From assembly GCA_027307115.1 (NCBI GenBank), contig DAHUXN010000055.1, positions 19,013 to 83,012 on the forward strand: 64,000 nt of DNA. The letters run 5' to 3'. Positions within the stretch are counted from its first letter, which is position 1. The number at the start of each line of letters is the position of its first letter. Shown here one piece after another: positions 46,737 through 58,427 of this stretch. The DNA comes from Acidobacteriota bacterium (GTDB lineage: Bacteria > Acidobacteriota > Terriglobia > Acidiferrales > UBA7541). A model generated the notes under the pieces. That model saw nothing but the letters and a program-made list of their open reading frames with translations, ran no database searches and was not told the DNA's origin. A program made the translations under genes and the position numbers.

Positions 46737-47567
46737 TTGGAAATAATCGACTCGCACGCGCATCTGGAGTTTCCGCAATTCGACACTGACCGCGAAGAGA
46801 TGCTGGTGCGCGCGCGCGAAGCCGGCGTGACCACGATTCTCGCGATTGGCAGCGGCACGGCGTCGGATCGTTTGGACGCTGCCATTCCGTTCGCTGAAAA
46901 ATACGACTGGATTTACGGAACAGTCGGCGTCCATCCGCACGAGTCAAAATTGGCAACGGATGAGTGGTACGAGGAACTCGCGCGGCTGGCAAAGCATCCG
47001 CGAGTGCTTGCCTGGGGTGAAATCGGCCTCGATTATTTTTACGACCATTCGCCGCGCGACGTGCAGCAAAGCGTTTTTCGCCGCCAATTGCAATTGGCGC
47101 GCACCGCGAAGTTGCCCGTGATTATTCATTGCCGCGATGCGTGGCCCGATTGTTTGCAAATTCTGGAGGAAGACTGGCGCTCGAGCGGCCTCGGCGGAAT
47201 TTTTCATTGCTTCACGGGGACGCTGGCCGAAGCCCGGCAGGGAATGGACATGGGCTTCGTGATTTCGTTTTCGGCGAACATTACATATCCGAAAATGGCG
47301 CCGTTGCGCGACGTCGCGGTGGCGCTGCCGCTCGAGCAGATTCTCGTGGAGACCGATTCGCCGTTCCTGCCGCCGCAGCGTATCCGCGGAAAGCGCAACG
47401 AGCCCGCCTTCGTCGTGGAGGTAGCGCAGACCTTGGCGAATGTGAGAAACTTAGCGCCGGATGAAGTTGCGCAAGCTACGGCGGAAAACTTCCGCCGGTT
47501 CTTTCACCTTGCCAGTGGGGCAAGTGGGCATCTTGCAGACCGGGTGGAGCGCTCCACCCGCCTATAG
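46737..47567 (+). CDS. tatD: TatD family metal-dependent deoxyribonuclease
   Basis: 276 residues from TTG 46737, which follows AAGGGA by about 7 bases and begins right before the conserved IDSHAHLEF; starts further upstream would overlap metG. Metal ligands: DSHAH, GEIGLD, HCRDAW, HCFTG and TDSPFL. The hydrolase acts on DNA 3' ends. Its core should end near FRRFFHL; the last 20 or so residues are encoded by a palindrome-bearing repeat (see 47541-47560). Confidence 0.92.
   Translation: MEIIDSHAHLEFPQFDTDREEMLVRAREAGVTTILAIGSGTASDRLDAAIPFAEKYDWIYGTVGVHPHESKLATDEWYEELARLAKHPRVLAWGEIGLDYFYDHSPRDVQQSVFRRQLQLARTAKLPVIIHCRDAWPDCLQILEEDWRSSGLGGIFHCFTGTLAEARQGMDMGFVISFSANITYPKMAPLRDVAVALPLEQILVETDSPFLPPQRIRGKRNEPAFVVEVAQTLANVRNLAPDEVAQATAENFRRFFHLASGASGHLADRVERSTRL
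47541..47560. repeat. Perfect 20-base palindrome within the tatD 3' end
   Basis: CGGGTGGAGCGCTCCACCCG reads the same on both strands. It lies inside the tatD reading frame near its stop, with the preceding GTGGGGCAAGTGGGCATCTT repeating GTGGG blocks. The form is that of a REP element, and it may also act as a terminator stem, though no T run follows. Confidence 0.65.
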
Positions 47568-47618
47568 CCGCCGGAGGGCGTCATCGCTGTCCTGACTGTT
47601 CGTGAAATTTTTGACCTG

Positions 47619-48581
47619 GTGCGCGACGATCTTGCTCTGGTCGAGCAGGAAATCGCCGCGCAAACGGGCGAAGCGATTCAGCCGATCGCGGAAATCGGCG
47701 GCTATCTGCGCGAAGGCGGGGGCAAGCGGTTGCGTCCCGCGCTGCTGCTGCTTGCGGCGGGGGCGTGCGGCTACCGTGGCAATAGCGCGATTCCGCTGGG
47801 CGCAGTGGTCGAGATGATTCACAGCGCAACGTTGATTCACGACGACGTGATCGATGGCGCGAACACGCGGCGCGGGCGGCCCTCGGCGAATGCGCGCTGG
47901 GGCAATCACATGAGCGTGCTGGCGGGCGACTGGCTGTACATGCAGTCGTTCAAAATTGCGCTGCAGGCGCGGAATTTTTCGGTGCTCGATATTTTGATTG
48001 AGCTGACGCAGAACATGGTCGAAGGCGAACTGCTGCAACTCACTTGTCTTGACCGCATCGACTTGACGGAATCGGAAGCGATCGACCTTTCGTATCGCAA
48101 GACGGCATGTCTGTTCAGCGGCTGCGCGGAGCTGGGCGCGGTGCTTGGCGATGACGATGCGCGAACGCGGAACGCGCTCGCGGAATATGGACGGCAGTCG
48201 GGGCTCGCGTTTCAGCTTGTCGATGATCTACTGGACTTCACGGCGTCATCGGAAAAACTTGGCAAGCCTGTCTTGAGCGACTTAAAGGAAGGCAAAGTGA
48301 CGCTGCCTTTGATTTTTGCGCTGCAAAACGGCGCGGGGCACGACGGGCATCCAAGTGGCCGTGACTTGGTTGCGACCGTGCTGCGAGAAAAGGGATTTCA
48401 GAGCGTTCATCCCGAGCAAATCACATCGCTGGTGCGCAATTCAGGCGCGCTCGAACATTCGCGGCAGCTGGCCGTCGAATACGCGAATCGCGCGAAGGCA
48501 TGCCTCGACGTTTGCAAGGACTCCGAATACCGCCGCGCCCTTCTTTCCGTCCCCGACTTCATCCTCGACCGCGAAAGTTGA
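47619..48581 (+). CDS. Trans-polyprenyl diphosphate synthase
   Basis: At least 320 residues. It makes the long isoprenoid chain for quinones from farnesyl diphosphate and IPP. First Asp-rich motif DDVIDGANTRRGRP, preceded by small residues (ATLIH) as in long-chain enzymes; second motif LVDDLLDFTA. The annotated GTG 47619 is probably internal: homologues usually begin with a VREIFDLV-like segment, which is encoded just upstream in frame, but no ATG, GTG or TTG begins it. A GGAGG lies at 47573-47577, so initiation at CTG 47592 or ATC 47583 is possible. Confidence 0.9.
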   Translation: MRDDLALVEQEIAAQTGEAIQPIAEIGGYLREGGGKRLRPALLLLAAGACGYRGNSAIPLGAVVEMIHSATLIHDDVIDGANTRRGRPSANARWGNHMSVLAGDWLYMQSFKIALQARNFSVLDILIELTQNMVEGELLQLTCLDRIDLTESEAIDLSYRKTACLFSGCAELGAVLGDDDARTRNALAEYGRQSGLAFQLVDDLLDFTASSEKLGKPVLSDLKEGKVTLPLIFALQNGAGHDGHPSGRDLVATVLREKGFQSVHPEQITSLVRNSGALEHSRQLAVEYANRAKACLDVCKDSEYRRALLSVPDFILDRES

Positions 48582-48662
48582 CGCGCGTTATCCTGCAGCG
48601 CAAATGTTTGCTTAGGGTCAGCGACCTCGCGCGTGGCCGTCTTCGACAGTCTATCCGGGAAA

Positions 48663-49616
48663 TTATTTGTGAATCATCCAGCCGAGCTTTGGGAAAACAT
48701 CGCCGATGAACAAATCGACAATTCCTATGGCGCCCACGGACCGCCCCGTAAACGAGTTCGCGGGAAGCTCGGCCGCCGCGCCGATTTCAACATAATGTCC
48801 GACATACACCAGCCCGGGTCGAATGAAGCCCTGCGGCCGCAATCCAATTCCCGCATCACCCGGAACCCAGGAAAAGTTGAATTCGGCAAACGGGAAGAGA
48901 TTTCCGGCAATGGCTCGCAGCGAATGGCCTTTCCGTATGGCGCCTTCCTCAAGAGAATATCCCGCGTCGGCGTGACGCACGAAAGCGTTTAGATACGGCA
49001 AGCTATACTCGAGCACCATATCGACATGAGGAACTTTTGAGGGCGCTGATTTAGAATCACCCTTGATGGGGAAATCGAGCGTGAAATCTCCCTGCAGCGC
49101 AAGAGGACTCAGCCATTTCAGAATGCGATGGGCGGATAAATCGCCGAAACCTTTTGCGTACAAGAGTCCCGGAGTCAGCGTCGTGGAAGAATTCGCGCCA
49201 ACGCGGGGGTTGCCGGTCGGCACTTCCACGTCGAAAGCAGAAGACAGAATAAATTCGTGCGCCGCGTTCCGGTAAAGGGCGTACTTGGCGCCAAACCCAA
49301 TGTTGCCAAAACCCACGACGGAACCGCGGCCATTGGGTGTGAACGACACGACGCTGTTATCGAAGCTCACGGAAAACCTCGGCATCAATTTCTTCTCCAC
49401 GGAATAATTGAACGCGGCCGTGTGGCCGTCCGGAGCCTCTATTACCTCCCATACAGGAAGATCCAGTTCATTTTTTGGACTGGCGTCCTGGGTGACCAAC
49501 GGTTCGATGAACAATCGCTTGCCCACGATTCCGTGGGCTAGCGCACCTGGCGCGAGGCACAAAAATCCGCCCAACGTGCAAACGCACCAAAAGGCAGATA
49601 CACATCGCCAACGCAT
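48663..49616 (-). CDS. Exported outer-membrane-type protein, hypothetical
   Basis: 317 residues from ATG 49616, chosen for GGAGGAATT just upstream. A signal peptide (CVCTLGGFLCLAPGALA) precedes an HGIVGKRLFIEPLVTQD segment and alternating beta strands (FSVSFDNSVVSF, GFGNIGFGAKYALY, TGRSVGAIGIVDLF), as in a beta-barrel of about 12 strands. I do not recognise the family. It probably forms an operon with the Cys-rich gene 52 bases upstream. Confidence 0.6.
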   Translation of the reverse strand: MRWRCVSAFWCVCTLGGFLCLAPGALAHGIVGKRLFIEPLVTQDASPKNELDLPVWEVIEAPDGHTAAFNYSVEKKLMPRFSVSFDNSVVSFTPNGRGSVVGFGNIGFGAKYALYRNAAHEFILSSAFDVEVPTGNPRVGANSSTTLTPGLLYAKGFGDLSAHRILKWLSPLALQGDFTLDFPIKGDSKSAPSKVPHVDMVLEYSLPYLNAFVRHADAGYSLEEGAIRKGHSLRAIAGNLFPFAEFNFSWVPGDAGIGLRPQGFIRPGLVYVGHYVEIGAAAELPANSFTGRSVGAIGIVDLFIGDVFPKLGWMIHK

Positions 49617-49668
49617 AATTCCTCCCCGCATTTGAAATTGAGAAATATGAAACGGCGAAATGAGGGAA

Positions 49669-50019
49669 TTACGCTCTTGGCGGTTTGAACGGCTCGAAGG
49701 TAAATCCCGAGGAAGCCAGGTGGCGAGGAGCAAAAGAACGGAGTCGCGCGAGTTTTGGCGTCGGAAGTGACAAATCAGTGGCGAGCTGTGTCGAAGGCAG
49801 CGGCGAAGCAAGGCCGTAATCAATAGTTGTGCGCGAAGAGCATTGTATCGTGCACGGTGAAGCGGCGGTCGCGCCGGAGCAATGCATCGCGTGCTTATGC
49901 GCTGGGCAGCACATCATCGCGCAGGGGCTGGCCGTGCAGGCATAGCTGCGCGACAAAAGCGCGAGCGGCGCGGCCAGAAGCGCGAGGATGAGGGCGGCAG
50001 ATTGAATGCGGCGCGTCAT
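49669..50019 (-). CDS. Cys-rich exported small protein, hypothetical
   Basis: 116 residues with a signal peptide (AALILALLAAPLALLSRSYA) and a Cys/His/Met cluster: CTASPCAMMCCPAHKHAMHC. The cluster suits a thiol metal site. The C-terminal half is Leu/Pro/Ser-rich and ends FKPPRA. It resembles, in design but not evident sequence, the Cys/His protein at 27279. It sits upstream of a barrel-type protein on the same strand. Confidence 0.55.
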   Translation of the reverse strand: MTRRIQSAALILALLAAPLALLSRSYACTASPCAMMCCPAHKHAMHCSGATAASPCTIQCSSRTTIDYGLASPLPSTQLATDLSLPTPKLARLRSFAPRHLASSGFTFEPFKPPRA

Positions 50020-50151
50020 TTATTTGTTTCGTATCAAATGCCAATCGCCCGCCGATGGTAACACAACCGGCGAATCGTGCTATTTCCAATACGCATTGAT
50101 CGGGCATGGCGGATTGTCATTTCCGTTTTTTCGGGCTACGCTCGCGTGGCG

Positions 50152-51081
50152 ATGCTGCCTTTCAAACTGATTTACGATCACGGATACGATTTGCATCTGG
50201 GCGCGCACGTTTCTCCGTCGCAGAAATACCGGCTGGTTCGCGAAACATTGCTGCGGGAAGGGTTGGCCGATGAATCTGATTTTATTTCGCCGGCACCGGC
50301 GGCCGATGAGGATGTTCTGCGCGTTCATGAGCCCGAATATGTCCACAAATTAAAAACGGGCACGCTGAATTATCTCGAAATCCTTCGCATGGAGGTTGCC
50401 TACTCAGAAGAGCTGATCAATGCCTGCTGGCTCGGCGCGGGCGGCTCAATCGAAGCAGGGAAGCGCGCGCTGGCCGACCGCTGCGCGGTGAACATCGGCG
50501 GCGGATTCCATCACGCGTTTCCCGATCACGGCGAAGGCTTCTGCGTGATTCACGATGTCGCCATCGCCATTCGCCGACTGCAATTCGACGGCGTGATCCA
50601 AACAGCAATGACCGTTGACACGGACGTACATCAAGGAAACGGAACGGCGGCGATTTTCGCACGCGATGAATCCGTGTTCACATTTTCGATTCATCAGGAG
50701 AATAATTATCCGTACCCGAAGCCGCCGTCGGATCTGGATGTGAATTTGCCCGATGGCACGGACGACGGGAATTATCTGGCGATTTTAGAGGCGCACTTGG
50801 TTCGAGCGTTTGAAATGCTTCATCCGGATTTGATTTTTTATATCGCGGGCGCTGATCCTTACCGCGAAGATCAGCTTGGCGGGCTTGCGTTAACGATGGA
50901 AGGCTTGCGACGCCGCGACGATATGGTTTTCGACCATGCGCGGCGGCATGGCGTCCCTATCGCAGTGACGCTGGCGGGCGGCTATGCCCGCAGCGTCGTT
51001 GACACGGTGCGCATCCACGTCAACACAGTTCTCGCGGCCCGCGACGCCATGTTCCGGCAATCCGCGCGTTCGACAGGTTGA
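50152..51081 (+). CDS. Histone deacetylase/AcuC-like zinc hydrolase
   Basis: 309 residues from ATG 50152. A class I HDAC-fold enzyme deacetylating proteins or small amides. Motifs: NIGGGFHHAFPDHGEGFC (catalytic His pair), zinc ligands in VDTDVHQGNGT and IAGADPYREDQLGGL, and TLAGGYA near the end. Normal length for bacterial AcuC-like proteins. A short gap separates it from the convergent hppA. The substrate is unknown; no acetyl-CoA synthetase is adjacent. Confidence 0.9.
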   Translation: MLPFKLIYDHGYDLHLGAHVSPSQKYRLVRETLLREGLADESDFISPAPAADEDVLRVHEPEYVHKLKTGTLNYLEILRMEVAYSEELINACWLGAGGSIEAGKRALADRCAVNIGGGFHHAFPDHGEGFCVIHDVAIAIRRLQFDGVIQTAMTVDTDVHQGNGTAAIFARDESVFTFSIHQENNYPYPKPPSDLDVNLPDGTDDGNYLAILEAHLVRAFEMLHPDLIFYIAGADPYREDQLGGLALTMEGLRRRDDMVFDHARRHGVPIAVTLAGGYARSVVDTVRIHVNTVLAARDAMFRQSARSTG

Positions 51082-51088
51082 AACCGTA

Positions 51089-53592
<2,504 letters not shown>

Positions 53593-53593
<1 letters not shown>

Positions 53594-53661
53594 CAGAAAT
53601 CCTCCCGTGAGCGTCGGCTCACACGTATGAATCGATTCGTCCATGCTTCGAGTGAAGACAT
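53593..53661 (-). CDS. 22-residue leader ORF coupled to hppA
   Basis: ATG 53661 has GGAGG with 5-6 base spacing, better than any other start upstream of hppA. The frame reads MSSLEAWTNRFIRVSRRSRE and ends in TGA that overlaps the hppA ATG in TGATG. The hppA ribosome-binding site lies inside this ORF, so its translation could open or block hppA. Confidence 0.45.
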
Positions 53662-53725
53662 TCTTCCTCCGGTGATTTGAAACTCCCGCTGGAACCCTAT
53701 GGGTCGCATGCAGACAGGTTTAGAA

Positions 53726-53761
53726 ACAAACGTTTGTAACAGGATTCCCACGTTTCGTCAA
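53726..53761 (-). promoter_or_regulatory. Putative hppA promoter overlapping a 12-base palindrome
   Basis: On the minus strand TTGACG (53761-53756), 17-base spacer, TACAAA (53738-53733). The palindrome ACAAACGTTTGT (53726-53737) covers the -10 box, as a repressor operator would. The predicted transcript start is about 65 bases before the leader ORF. Confidence 0.45.
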
Positions 53762-53930
53762 GAATCCGGGGTTCGTGGATTCGACGGGTAGCAAGGTTAC
53801 GACGAGGGGCGAGTCGAGGCCTAAATTGGCACTTACGCGGCGGCCCACAAAGACCCTAGCCGCTCTCCATTCTTGTCTGTATGGCAAGCTTGCGATTCCA
53901 GGACTAACATAGATCGTGAGAGGTAACGTT

Positions 53931-54689
53931 ATGAAGCGCTTTGGACTTATCGGCACGACATTTCTGTCGTTTATGCTCTTGGCCATTCCTACAATCGGGT
54001 ACGGGCAATCGCAGGACCCTCAACCGCAGGACAAAGCCAAACAGCAGCAAAAGCAGAACAAGAATAAGCAGGAACAGCGCGTCCAACGACCACCGCAGCG
54101 CGTTCAGCAGCGACCGCCGAAAAACGCCAGGCCGCAGGAACAGCGTGTCCAGCAACCTCAGCGTACGCGGCAGCAGCGAACGACGACGCAGCCAAATCGG
54201 AACACGCAGCGGGGCACTGGGCAGCGGACGCCGAAAAACGCCAGGCCGCAGCCGCAGCGCGGCGGCCAGCAGGGCGATAGGCAGCGACCTGCCCAGTTGC
54301 AGGGTACGCCGCAACGGCAACGTCAGTGGCACGAAGAACAGCACGGTGCGTGGCAACAGCATCGCGCCACTCACTGGGAGTCCGAGCACCGCGATTGGAG
54401 GGAGCGCGGCGGCTACCACGGATACCGGATTTCTGACTCCTATTACCGCGTTCATTATGGCAGGGCCCACTGGTTCCGCATTTACAGTCTGCCATTCGTG
54501 GTAGTTGGCGGGTATCCGCGCTTCCAGTACGCAGGCTACTGGTTCGTGATACTTGACCCGATCCCCGAATACTGGGGACCCGACTGGTACGAAGCCGACG
54601 ATTGCTATATCGAATACACGGATGACGGTTATTACCTGTTCGATTGGCGGTATCCCACGTACGCTGTAGCAGTCAGCATCTCGTTTTAA
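53931..54689 (+). CDS. Q/R-rich secreted protein with aromatic C-terminal domain
   Basis: 252 residues from ATG 53931 (GAGAGG upstream). Signal peptide to about residue 23 (PTIGYGQ). Residues 25-145 are almost only Gln, Arg, Pro, Asn and Lys with two near-repeats around PPKNARPQEQR and TPKNARPQPQR. The C-terminal domain is rich in Tyr, Trp and Asp (GGYPRFQYAGYWF, DPIPEYWGPDWYE, DDGYYLFDWR) and is shared, as far as I recall, by many acidobacterial secreted proteins. Function unknown; a nucleic-acid or polysaccharide binder is possible. Confidence 0.75.
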   Translation: MKRFGLIGTTFLSFMLLAIPTIGYGQSQDPQPQDKAKQQQKQNKNKQEQRVQRPPQRVQQRPPKNARPQEQRVQQPQRTRQQRTTTQPNRNTQRGTGQRTPKNARPQPQRGGQQGDRQRPAQLQGTPQRQRQWHEEQHGAWQQHRATHWESEHRDWRERGGYHGYRISDSYYRVHYGRAHWFRIYSLPFVVVGGYPRFQYAGYWFVILDPIPEYWGPDWYEADDCYIEYTDDGYYLFDWRYPTYAVAVSISF

Positions 54690-54720
54690 GCGGTCTGCGA
54701 GCTAACGACCGTCGCAAAGA

Positions 54721-54774
54721 AGCGCCCGGCTCCACGAACGAAGGAAATGTTCGATGGAGTCCGGCGCTTTTTTT
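54721..54774 (+). terminator. Strong intrinsic terminator
   Basis: A 14-base stem AGCGCCCGGCTCCA / TGGAGTCCGGCGCT with one mismatch and one G-T pair, extended by CGAAC/GTTCG, then seven T. It closes the Q/R-rich gene 32 bases downstream. The rest of 54775-54995 before the permease holds nothing recognisable. Confidence 0.85.
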
Positions 54775-54995
54775 CGTTCGCCGGTTATCCTTCAACTCTT
54801 GCCGCTCCGATCCTTGCCGCGCGAATCTTCTGGCGGAGGCCCGTCAATATCGCATTGAGAATGCCGAGCCGACCCCTTGGGAGTTTGCCAAGATTTTCCT
54901 AAATGTGGACTCACCAACCGCCGGTTTGGGAGTCTATACACAATATCGGCAAAGGCGGCAATAACCGGGCCTGGTATCGAGCTTAGGGGTGTGGA

Positions 54996-57557
54996 ATGCA
55001 GAACTTGCTTGGTAATCTTCGCTACGCACTGCGACAGTTCCGGCTGTCGCCCGTGTTCACGGCTTCAGCGGTACTCACGCTGGCGCTCGGCATCGGCGGT
55101 ACGACCGCAATATTCACGCTGATCCACGCGGTAATGCTCCGCTCGCTGCCCGTTTCTGACCCCGCCATGCTCTACCGAGTCGGCGAAGGCGACAATTGCT
55201 GCGTCGAAAGCGGCCTGCAAGATCGCTGGGGAATGTTTTCGTACCCGCTATACGAACGGCTCAAGACCGAAACGCCGGAATTTGAGGATGTGACTGCTTT
55301 TCAAGCCGGCGGCGCACGCATGAGCGTTCGACGCGCACGCACCGAATCCGTTCCCAGGCCTTTGCGCTCCGAATACGTGACGGCCAGCTATTTCTCGACG
55401 CTCGGCGTGCGCTCATTCGCCGGGAGGTTGTTTACCCAGGCCGATGACACGGAAGGCTCCCCGCCAGTTGCTGTCCTCAGCCACCATGCTTGGCAAATGA
55501 CCTACGGCTCAGACCCTTCCGTTGTTGGCTCAACTTTCGATGTCGAAGGCCATGCGTATACGATCATCGGAATCGCACCGCCTGGATTTTTCGGCGAAAC
55601 TCTGCTCGGCGACCCGCCCGACATTTGGATTCCGCTACACCAGGAACCGCTACTCGACGGAGCGGGCAACCGGTTGCATCAGTCGCCGCCTGCCTGGTTG
55701 CGCATGATTGGGCGCTTGCGCCCCGGCACCTCTGTTGCCGGAATGGCTCCCCGGCTCACGGGCGTGCTGAGGCTATGGTTGCAGCATGACTCGGATTATC
55801 CTGCAAATTGGATGGCCGACGTCATTCGCGACCTTCCCAAGCAGAGCATTAACGTTGTCCCAGCCGGCGCGGGCGTCGCCGTCATGAAAGAAGAGTACAG
55901 CCGCAGCCTTCAGATTCTCCTTGCCGTGTGCGCGTTGGTACTGCTCATCGCATGCGCCAATGTCGCCAACCTGCTTCTGGCTCGCGCCGTTGCCCGCCGC
56001 GGACAAACGGCTTTGCGCCTCGCCATCGGCGCAACTCGCCGGCAAATCATCGTGCAAGCCCTGACGGAAAGCGTCCTGCTCGCCATTGCGGGCGGCATTG
56101 CTGGATTGCTCGTAGCCATTGCGGCGGCGCGGCTGCTACTGGCGTTGGCATTCCACAGCGCGCGCTTCCTCCCGATCAGCACAAGCCCGTCGCTGCCGGT
56201 GCTGGCCTTCGCGTTCGGATTGGCGCTGACAACGGGGATCATTTTTGGCGCGGCTCCGGCATGGTTCGCGACGCGTACGGATCCCGCCGAAGCACTGCGC
56301 GGGTCCAGCCGCAGCACAACCGGACACTCCACGTTCGCGCGCAAGGCATTGCTGGTTTTGCAATTCAGTGTTTCGGTGGTGCTGGTTGCCGGGGCCACGA
56401 TGCTGGCGCGCAGCCTGAGTAACCTCGAAGGTCAGAATTTCGGGTTTCAGGTCAAAGACCGCGTCCTGGTTTCACTCCACAATCCGGAATCAGGACACAC
56501 ACAACCCGAATTGGCCGCGCTCTACCGCCAGATCGAAGACCGTCTCAATCGTATCCCAGGAGTGCGCGGCGCCGGCCTCGCGCTTTACAATCCGCTCACA
56601 AACAATTGGGGCGAGATGATCGAAATCGCCGGCCATCCTCCTTCATCCGAGACGAGCGAGGATTCCGGCGCATCCTGGGATCGCGTCAGCGCCAATTATC
56701 TTCAAAACCTAGGCGTCCCCATCTTGCGCGGGCGCTACTTCACGACCGCTGATAATGAAACCACGACACCGGTTGCCATTGTCAATCAAGCCTTCGTGAA
56801 ACGCTTTTTCAAGAACAGCGAGGATCCGCTCGGCAAGCACTTCGGCATGGACCTTCCCGAAAATGCCGGCACGTTCCGAATCATCGGTATCGCGGGGGAC
56901 GCACATTTCGCGGGCTTCGGATTCACAAGGCCGCCTCTCCCGATGTTCTACGTGCCTCTCGCCCAGTATGTGAATTACAAAACGGAATTGATGCAGAAAC
57001 TCGAATTCGGCTCGCATTTCGTGGGCGGAATAACGCTGGTGACCAGCGCTGCTCCTGGAACGCTGGAGCCGGTGCTGAGAAGCGCGTTGGCGGAGTTGGA
57101 TCCCAACATGACGATTATGAGCGTCCGCACCATGCAGCAACAGGTTGACCTTTCCTTCGATCAGGAGCGCGCGGTGGCAAGCCTTGCAGGTCTATTCGGG
57201 ATTGTGGCTCTTCTGCTGGCTGCGGTGGGGCTCTACGGCGTCACGGCGTACACCGTCGCGCAGCGGACAAACGAAATCGGCATTCGCATGGCGCTGGGCG
57301 CGAACCGCTCAAACGTCGTCCAACTCGTCCTGCGCGGCGCGTTTGAGCGGGTGCTGATAGGGCTGTTCTTGGGATTACCGCTGGCCGTCGGTGCCGGACG
57401 CTTGATCTCATCCCAGTTATTCGGCGTCGTGTCCTGGGATCCGCTCGCGCTTACGCTCGCCGCCGGCGCGCTTGCGCTGTGTTCATTTATCGCCGCAATC
57501 ATCCCCGCAACTCGCGCAGCGTCTATTTCGCCAATGACCGCTCTTCGAATTGAGTAA
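54996..57557 (+). CDS. Duplicated orphan permease, MacB/FtsX type
   Basis: An 853-residue membrane protein of the ADOP family, in which two MacB-periplasmic-core/FtsX halves are fused. First half: TLALGIGGTTAIFTLIHAVML helix, periplasmic domain, then LLAVCALVLLIACANVANLLLARA. Second half ends with NEIGIRMALGANRSNVVQLVL and a final helix pair. No ATPase or adaptor gene lies next to it, typical of this orphan group. It probably acts in efflux or lipoprotein/peptide handling; the substrate is not known. Confidence 0.9.
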   Translation: MQNLLGNLRYALRQFRLSPVFTASAVLTLALGIGGTTAIFTLIHAVMLRSLPVSDPAMLYRVGEGDNCCVESGLQDRWGMFSYPLYERLKTETPEFEDVTAFQAGGARMSVRRARTESVPRPLRSEYVTASYFSTLGVRSFAGRLFTQADDTEGSPPVAVLSHHAWQMTYGSDPSVVGSTFDVEGHAYTIIGIAPPGFFGETLLGDPPDIWIPLHQEPLLDGAGNRLHQSPPAWLRMIGRLRPGTSVAGMAPRLTGVLRLWLQHDSDYPANWMADVIRDLPKQSINVVPAGAGVAVMKEEYSRSLQILLAVCALVLLIACANVANLLLARAVARRGQTALRLAIGATRRQIIVQALTESVLLAIAGGIAGLLVAIAAARLLLALAFHSARFLPISTSPSLPVLAFAFGLALTTGIIFGAAPAWFATRTDPAEALRGSSRSTTGHSTFARKALLVLQFSVSVVLVAGATMLARSLSNLEGQNFGFQVKDRVLVSLHNPESGHTQPELAALYRQIEDRLNRIPGVRGAGLALYNPLTNNWGEMIEIAGHPPSSETSEDSGASWDRVSANYLQNLGVPILRGRYFTTADNETTTPVAIVNQAFVKRFFKNSEDPLGKHFGMDLPENAGTFRIIGIAGDAHFAGFGFTRPPLPMFYVPLAQYVNYKTELMQKLEFGSHFVGGITLVTSAAPGTLEPVLRSALAELDPNMTIMSVRTMQQQVDLSFDQERAVASLAGLFGIVALLLAAVGLYGVTAYTVAQRTNEIGIRMALGANRSNVVQLVLRGAFERVLIGLFLGLPLAVGAGRLISSQLFGVVSWDPLALTLAAGALALCSFIAAIIPATRAASISPMTALRIE

Positions 57558-57743
57558 CGCTCGTTCGTGGTGGATTTGCGTGGGCGTTCCCGCCGACACG
57601 CTGGGGCACTCTCAGCAACTGAAAAAAACCCACCCTTCGCGAAAGGCGCTCAGGATGGGGCACCCGCAAAAACAACAATAAAGCGCCGACGTGTCGGAGC
57701 TATCCCGCCCGCGCCGTCGCGGACGGGAATCGTGCGTTCTGCC

Positions 57744-58310
57744 CTACTTCTTCTCCTTGATGGTGACGGAGGCGCGGGTCGTTTCCCAATCCGCGTGCAT
57801 CGTGCAGGTGTCCCCTGCGCTATCGAATGAAATAGTGAAATCCTCGACTGGCGCGCTGAGCTGCGTGATCTGCACATCGTCGGTGCGGACAAGATCGGAC
57901 TGCGCTCCGGGGTAGGGGATGCCCCAGACGGGGCCGCCCTTGGCGTTTTTGGTCGTCTTGTTGACGATCAGGGTCCACTTGTCGGCGGTCGGAATCGCAT
58001 CGAGAGTGTAGGCGCCGGCGGGTACGTCTTTGTCGCCTACGGTTACATTCACGGTGGGCACGAAAGTGGTCGCTTCGTTCGCGCCCAATCGCCACACTTG
58101 TCCCCAGGGCACAAGACCGCCGTAGATTTTGCGGCCCTTCATCCGCGGGCTCGAATAATCCACCGTGATCGTATTTCCATCGGAGAATTTGCACTGCGCG
58201 TTCGCGGGCGGGCTTGGGCGTTTGCTCTTGTCCTGTTGCGCGAAACCGGGAAGCGCAAGGATCGTCATTGCTGCAAGTGCGACGGCGTAAATCGCGACGC
58301 GTTTGATCAT
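57744..58310 (-). CDS. DUF2911 exported protein
   Basis: 188 residues with a signal peptide (AIYAVALAAMTILALPGFA). DUF2911 marks are YSSPRMKGRKIYGGLVPWG, WRLGANEATTF, VPAGAYTLDAIP and a beta-rich end. The family is widespread in Acidobacteriota and Bacteroidota with no known function. It stands alone, convergent with the permease. In the 186 bases between them is an imperfect hairpin around 57628-57664 (ACCCACCCTTCGC / GCTCAGGATGGGG), probably a REP. Confidence 0.85.
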   Translation of the reverse strand: MIKRVAIYAVALAAMTILALPGFAQQDKSKRPSPPANAQCKFSDGNTITVDYSSPRMKGRKIYGGLVPWGQVWRLGANEATTFVPTVNVTVGDKDVPAGAYTLDAIPTADKWTLIVNKTTKNAKGGPVWGIPYPGAQSDLVRTDDVQITQLSAPVEDFTISFDSAGDTCTMHADWETTRASVTIKEKK

Positions 58311-58427
58311 TTTTCGGCTCCTCAGCGAGAACTCACGGCGGCAGTATAGCGCAGTTGTTGCTTTGCGGTCGAGGTTGACGGGGAAAGCGCGGCGTTAAAG
58401 CGAGGCGGGTGGGGGTGCGGAGGGGAC

